Shown: positions 59,920 through 64,000 of the stretch, in pieces
Layout of the letters: each line of letters opens with the position of its first letter
Numbering within the stretch: position 1 is the stretch's first letter
Origin: G965216905 sp965216905
Lineage (GTDB): Bacteria > Actinomycetota > Acidimicrobiia > Spongiisociales > ZC4RG35
Assembly (NCBI GenBank): GCA_965216905.1
Contig: OZ244213.1
Coordinates: 434,001-498,000 of the forward strand
Direction: 5' to 3'
Length of the DNA: 64,000 nucleotides
Translations under genes and position numbers: made by a program
The notes under the pieces: generated by a model
The model's database searches: none
Told to the model about the DNA's origin: nothing
What the model saw: only the letters and a program-made list of their open reading frames with translations

Positions 59920-61434
59920 TCAGGGCAGCTCGTACCGGAAGACGGCCGACCACGACGAACCGGGTCGCCCCTCCCCGGCGGTGAACACGACGCTCGCCCG
60001 CGGGTCGAGTGCGACGTTCTCGGAAGGGGCACCGGCCCTGATCGACCGACTGGTGGAGATCTTGTCCACACGATCGAAGTACTCGGCCCACGATTCGCCC
60101 GAGGAACGCCGGTGGACCATGGCATAAGCGTTCTCGCGGTCGCCGGAGGTGCCGACTCCCTGGATGACCATCGTGCGTCCATCGACGGAGATGTCCATCG
60201 CGCCGATCGCATTCGGCACGTTGGTTCCGCTGGGGCGTCCGACGACGTGTCCGATGGTGGAGACACGCGGCGACGAGCCGGCGTCCGACCATCCCGAAAC
60301 CCGCATCACGTTGCGAGCGTCGTCGTTCAAGTCGTTCCCAGAACCACGGGGCGCCACCCAATACATGGCGTCCTCGGACTCCGACCACGCCATCGCCTCG
60401 ACATTGCCCGAGCCGACGGTCTGGCCCTGAGGCCGGACGATCCGGCTCGGCTTGATGCCGTCGACCGACGCCCGGCTCTGGCCGACTCGAACCGTGGGCT
60501 CGGCCAGCTCGTACACCGAGTCCGTGCCGTTGTCCCAAATGGCCAGGTACCACTCGCCGTTCCGCTTCACGCCGGTGAGATCCTCGACGTCGGCCCACGT
60601 GTCGATGGCGCCACCGGAACCGGACCGGTCGAACTTCCCCCTCCACACCAGCCTCCGGTTCGCCGCATCGATGGCGAACAACGTGTGGTTGGACGAGTGC
60701 AGGCCCAGATGATCGACGACGAACCAGTGGATACCGGGGTTCTTCCGTGAGACGAACATCCCGGACAGCCCGTTCTTCACACCGGCCAGCTCCGCCGCGT
60801 CGTACTCCCCCTCGCCGAAGAACCCGTCGGGGAGGTCACCGCCGAACCCCGCCCGAACCAAGAATGCCGCCATCTCACCGCGGGTGACGAAGTCCTCGGG
60901 GCAGAATCGGTTGGAACCGCAGCCCTTGGTGATGCCCGCCGCCGCCAGCTTCTCGATGTCCGCCTCGAACACGGAGTGGTCGTCGTCGGAGAAGTCGACA
61001 CCACCGGAACGGGTCAGCCCCAGTGCCCGCACCAGGAAGGCTGCGATCTGCCCCCGGGTCACCCGGTCATCGGGACAGAACCGGGTGGTCGAGCACCCCT
61101 TGGTGATCCCGGTGGCGGCCAACCATTCGATGTCCGCTCGGAACTCGGAGTCGGCGATGTCCGTGAATCCCGAGGATCCTCCGTCGGCATCGAGATCGCT
61201 CCCCAGCGCCCGATGGAGGAACGCCGCCAGCTGGCCCCTCCGCAGGGATCGATCCGGACAGAACCGGTCGACGTCGCAACCCTTGGCGATACCCGAAGCT
61301 GCCAGGCGCTCGATGTCGAGCTCGAAGATGTGTCCGTCGTCGTCGACGAAACGACCGCGAGCGTGGGCGCTCGGCATGCCGAAGAGGCCGGCCACCAGCA
61401 TGAAGGCAACGGAAATGACGGTGAAAGAACGCAT
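59920..61434 (-). CDS. SLH-domain surface protein with a C-terminal beta-propeller-like region
   Basis: 504 residues from ATG 61434 (GAGGGAGGG upstream). The signal is MRSFTVISVAFMLVAGLFGM. Three S-layer homology units follow, each with F.LDIERLAASGIAKGC...RFCPDRSLRRGQLAAFLHRAL form (about 27-80, 83-138, 140-195). The rest has repeated strands such as GIHWFVVDHLGLHSSNHTLFAI, RVWRGKFDRSG-like and EAMAWSESEDAMYWVAPRGSG, suggesting a beta-propeller. It should be held on the wall by the SLH units and may bind a ligand or act as a secreted enzyme or adhesin. No catalytic residues are recognised. Confidence 0.85.
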   Translation of the reverse strand: MRSFTVISVAFMLVAGLFGMPSAHARGRFVDDDGHIFELDIERLAASGIAKGCDVDRFCPDRSLRRGQLAAFLHRALGSDLDADGGSSGFTDIADSEFRADIEWLAATGITKGCSTTRFCPDDRVTRGQIAAFLVRALGLTRSGGVDFSDDDHSVFEADIEKLAAAGITKGCGSNRFCPEDFVTRGEMAAFLVRAGFGGDLPDGFFGEGEYDAAELAGVKNGLSGMFVSRKNPGIHWFVVDHLGLHSSNHTLFAIDAANRRLVWRGKFDRSGSGGAIDTWADVEDLTGVKRNGEWYLAIWDNGTDSVYELAEPTVRVGQSRASVDGIKPSRIVRPQGQTVGSGNVEAMAWSESEDAMYWVAPRGSGNDLNDDARNVMRVSGWSDAGSSPRVSTIGHVVGRPSGTNVPNAIGAMDISVDGRTMVIQGVGTSGDRENAYAMVHRRSSGESWAEYFDRVDKISTSRSIRAGAPSENVALDPRASVVFTAGEGRPGSSWSAVFRYELP

Positions 61435-61787
61435 GTAATCCCTCCCTCGATCAGCCTGACGGCTGAGAGCCCCCCTTGCGGTCCGGCAGCAAGCTAGCCG
61501 CGATTCGAACAGGTAGGAAACCGCAACCCGATCGCGCGCCGGCCAGATCGGGTGCCGGGGCCGGTCGTGATCGGAGCCGTGCCCGACCCGAAATCGCCGA
61601 ACGGCCGGGGAATCGCTGAAGCAATGGCCGGCGACGGCCGAAACTAACCTGGGACGAATCGCGGCCGACGAGGCAGCGGTGAAGCCGTCCACAGCCGAAC
61701 GCGTGCCCGAAAGGCAGATGTGACACGACCAGCAATCCGATACTGGAGCCCGTTGCGAGCGGGGACCCGGGGATCCGGAGGCACGGC
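61435..61787. other. 353-bp divergent intergenic region with hairpins
   Basis: This region separates the SLH gene (minus) from the kinase-like gene (plus). It contains an 8-bp perfect stem (ACCCGATC 61526-61533 and GATCGGGT 61546-61553) and TCAGCC-GTCA-GGCTGA close to the SLH ribosome-binding site. The plus-strand gene has GGAGG before its ATG. No convincing small gene or known riboswitch was found. Confidence 0.5.
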
Positions 61788-62927
61788 ATGGTGACGGCGC
61801 CCCGAAGAGCCTCGTCCCCCGGTAGGTTCTACGCGGCGGTCCTGCTCGTCGTGATCATGCTCACCTCGGCGGGATGCGCTCGATCGATCGATCCCTCCAG
61901 CCTCGGTGCCGACGGCCAGCGGCTCCTGAGCTTCGTGCAATCGGCCGATGAGGTCCAAGCGGCACTCTCGGCCGCCGCCGAAGCGGGTGAACCCGACGGC
62001 GATGCTTGGGATCGCGCCCGGTCGCTGCTCGACGTGCTGGCCGCCGACGCCGCCGGCCTTCCGGCTCAAGAAGCGACGGTCACGGACGCCGCGACGTTCT
62101 TCATCGACGCCGGGTCCATCATGCTGGGGTTCCTCCAGAACTCTGATCCGAATCGGGCGAAGGCGTTCTTCGAGGATCGAGTCACCACCAACCACCAGGC
62201 CCTCGGCCAGGCGGTCGACCGCCGGCTCGAAGCATTGGGGGGAAGCCCGGTCGGAGGATCATCGAATGTCCCGGTCGCACTGCTCGTCGGTGTCCTGGCC
62301 GTGGTCGCCGTGGCGATCTTCCTCTTCCGGCAAGCGCAAGTTGGCTCCTCGGTCGAGCGTGACGACCCCGCCCCGGCGCCGACCCCGGCGGTGGTTCCGG
62401 CAGGCGCTCCGGCGCCGCTCGAGCCGGCGACGGAGGTCCAGCCGGCCCCGGAGACTGCCCCGGCCGCACGGCCGGTTCTCACGGAGCCCAATCACAACCG
62501 GCTCCGCGCCACCACGCTTCGCGATGTGCTCGAGGCCGCGGTGAGCGGGGTCGCCGACGGTGGGTGGGAGGTCACCCTCGACAGCCCCGACGTCAAGGTC
62601 ATGGCCGATCCCCTCCGACTCCGACGGTTGCTCAGCACCCTGCTCCTGAGCGCCACTGCTCATGCCCCATCACATGTCGGCATCGTCGCCGCCGTCGACG
62701 GCGACGCTGTCACGCTGTCGATCGGGGATGACGGACCCACCGACGCATCCGGGAACGACCTTCCACCGTCGATGGATCCCGACGATGCGCCGTCCGGGGT
62801 GGCGCATCAGTTGGCCGTCGCCCGCCAGCTGGCCGACGCAATGAACGGATCGGTGTCGTGGATTCGCCATGCCGGCGTGTCGCTCTACACCGTCACCCTT
62901 GGCCGCGCCGACGACGTCGAAGACTGA
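61788..62927 (+). CDS. Degenerate membrane-bound histidine-kinase-like ATPase protein
   Basis: 379 residues. An N-terminal lipobox-type signal (LLVVIMLTSAGC, C30) leads to a helical outer domain of about 130 residues, then one membrane helix (VPVALLVGVLAVVAVAIFLF, 161-180). A P/A-rich linker joins it to a HATPase_c-like domain (LRATTLRDVLEAAVSGV...VKVMADPLRLRRLLSTLLLSATAHAP...LSIGDDGPTDASG...HQLAVARQLADAMNGSVSW). There is no phosphoacceptor histidine box. The N-box asparagine position reads LLLSA, and the G2 glycine loop is altered. It may bind nucleotide poorly and serve as a pseudokinase. GGAGG precedes the ATG. Confidence 0.75.
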   Translation: MVTAPRRASSPGRFYAAVLLVVIMLTSAGCARSIDPSSLGADGQRLLSFVQSADEVQAALSAAAEAGEPDGDAWDRARSLLDVLAADAAGLPAQEATVTDAATFFIDAGSIMLGFLQNSDPNRAKAFFEDRVTTNHQALGQAVDRRLEALGGSPVGGSSNVPVALLVGVLAVVAVAIFLFRQAQVGSSVERDDPAPAPTPAVVPAGAPAPLEPATEVQPAPETAPAARPVLTEPNHNRLRATTLRDVLEAAVSGVADGGWEVTLDSPDVKVMADPLRLRRLLSTLLLSATAHAPSHVGIVAAVDGDAVTLSIGDDGPTDASGNDLPPSMDPDDAPSGVAHQLAVARQLADAMNGSVSWIRHAGVSLYTVTLGRADDVED

Positions 62928-62933
62928 CCGGCC

Positions 62934-64000
62934 TCAGCCGCGCAGCGCGCGAGCGAACACCTCGAACGTCTCGAGATAACGGTCGATGTCCTGCTCGGAG
63001 TGCTGGACCGACACCAGCCACTGCTCACCCTTGGTCCACGGCGGAAGAAACACGCCCCGGTTGAACTGGGTGAGCCACGCGGCGTAGGCATACCGCCCGT
63101 CGACCTCCAGGAACTGCCGATAGTCGCGGATGCGGGTCGTCGAGTAGGTCACGCAACCCTTGGCCCCGACGGTCACGGCGTAGGCCGGTAGTTCATACTC
63201 ATCGATGATCCGTTGGGTGCCGGTGCGCATCCGTCGCTCCAGATTCTCGAGGTGCCGGTGAGCGTCATCCGACATCACCTCGGTGAGCATTGCCTTGGCG
63301 GCGGCCATCGACAGCGGGTTGCCATTGAACGTCCCGACCTGGTCGTAGCCACCGTCGACGATGATTCGCATGGCCGCCTCGGTCCCGCCGATGGCCGAGA
63401 TCGGGAGGCCGCCTCCCAACGCCTTGGCGAGACAGACCAGATCCGGCTGGACCCCAAACCGTCGGGTCGCCCCTCCCCGCCCGATGGTGAGTCCCGTCTT
63501 GACCTCATCGAAAGTGAGCAATGCACCATGGGCCTTCGTGAGCCGGCGAAGCCCCTCGAGAAAGCCGTTCACCGGGGGAACGACTCCGCAGTTCATCAGG
63601 ACCGGCTCCAAGATGACACCGGCGATCTGACCGTTCTCCTGGGCGAAGATCGCTTCCACTGCCTCGAGGTCGTTGAATGGTGCAACCACCGTCAGATCGA
63701 CGATGGCTTGCGGAATGCCGAGCGAAGCGGCCACGCTTCGCGGTCGGCGACTGGAGCCAAGCGCCTCGACATCATCGTTCCACGATGACACTTGAACCGA
63801 ATCGTGATGGCCGTGATACGCCCCCTCGAACTTGACGATCTTGTCGCGACCGGTGATGGCCCGCATGAGATGGACCGCATCCATCGTGGCCTCGGTGCCG
63901 GAGTTGCCGAATCGCCACAGCGGCAGCCCATACCGCTCGGCGAGCGCCGCGGCGACCGGGACCGCATCCGGGACCGGCTGGGCGAAGTGGGTTCCACGCT
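62934..64000 (-). CDS. Glutamate-1-semialdehyde aminomutase-like class III aminotransferase (N-terminus cut)
   Basis: The visible 355 residues run from RGTHFAQPVPDAVPVAAALAERYGLPLWRFGNSGTEATMDAVHLMRAITGRDKIVKFEGAYHGHHDSV through ALLTFDEVKTGLTIGRGG (cofactor aspartate) and DLVCLAKALGGGLPISAIGG (Schiff-base lysine) to the C-terminus LETFEVFARALRG. The true start lies beyond the window; the internal ATG at 63884 is not it. The form is that of HemL-like enzymes outside the tetrapyrrole group, so a mutase or transaminase on another amino acid is possible. The gene converges on the kinase-like gene with six bases between. Confidence 0.88.
   Translation of the reverse strand, partial: RGTHFAQPVPDAVPVAAALAERYGLPLWRFGNSGTEATMDAVHLMRAITGRDKIVKFEGAYHGHHDSVQVSSWNDDVEALGSSRRPRSVAASLGIPQAIVDLTVVAPFNDLEAVEAIFAQENGQIAGVILEPVLMNCGVVPPVNGFLEGLRRLTKAHGALLTFDEVKTGLTIGRGGATRRFGVQPDLVCLAKALGGGLPISAIGGTEAAMRIIVDGGYDQVGTFNGNPLSMAAAKAMLTEVMSDDAHRHLENLERRMRTGTQRIIDEYELPAYAVTVGAKGCVTYSTTRIRDYRQFLEVDGRYAYAAWLTQFNRGVFLPPWTKGEQWLVSVQHSEQDIDRYLETFEVFARALRG

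Noticed and set aside
61435..61500. GGACCGCAAGGGGGGC in the leader of the SLH gene as a possible riboswitch
   Set aside because: It shares only a few letters with the GEMM core. The expected P1 and P3 stems cannot be drawn.

Overview
The window is GC-rich, densely packed chromosomal DNA, most likely from an actinobacterium. The class Acidimicrobiia fits best, but this is an inference from gene content only. Supporting signs are two luciferase-like (F420-type) oxidoreductases, an actinobacterial GuaB1, an ECF42-type sigma factor, three SLH repeats of the GC...RFCPDD..TRG type, frequent GTG starts, and several genes that seem to be transcribed without a leader (TANNNT, six bases, start codon). 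No rRNA, tRNA, CRISPR array, IS element or phage gene was found.

Layout. 1-7076: housekeeping and general metabolism (F420-type oxidoreductase, HhH protein, rlmN, LysM/M23 peptidase, flavin reductase, DUF885 hydrolase, APH-like kinase). 7077-10004: a gene-free stretch with a long inverted repeat, then a MarR regulator divergent from a DrrAB-like ABC exporter. 10005-14865: a 14-bp minisatellite, a glycosyltransferase with a second DUF885 gene, and a DGPF/ECF42 sigma pair. 14929-18085: response regulator, histidine kinase and HtrA protease, resembling mycobacterial MprAB-PepD. 18156-21325: beta-phosphoglucomutase-like hydrolase divergent from a GH65 disaccharide phosphorylase. 21336-24756: a large unknown membrane protein, a lysozyme-fold protein and a DUF2383 bundle protein.

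24858-34853 is the most striking locus: one long plus-strand unit coding for an ABC importer, beta-ureidopropionase, class III aminotransferase, dihydropyrimidinase, CoA-acylating semialdehyde dehydrogenase and an F420-type oxidoreductase. This is reductive pyrimidine breakdown from dihydrouracil to acetyl- or propionyl-CoA, but no PreTA or PydA dihydropyrimidine dehydrogenase is present. The flavin/F420 enzyme sits where the first step is missing. A leaderless six-codon ORF appears to be translationally coupled to the first importer gene.

34947-48067: a lipoprotein, a cupin, a 7-TM protein, a paralogue of the unknown membrane protein (together a two-member family), HrpB, a CPA-type antiporter with an RCK domain, a HTH-TOBE regulator with modABC, and an unknown SAM methyltransferase-like gene behind guaB1. 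48149-52213: a DUF368 transporter with TetR, an MFS exporter with its own HTH regulator and a striking palindromic operator, and a small secreted protein. 52323-62927 is a cell-surface region: lipoprotein, peptidoglycan-binding HlyD adaptor and MacB-like ABC system, an M6 metalloprotease, an SLH protein and a degenerate membrane-bound histidine-kinase-like protein. The window ends inside a HemL-like aminotransferase.
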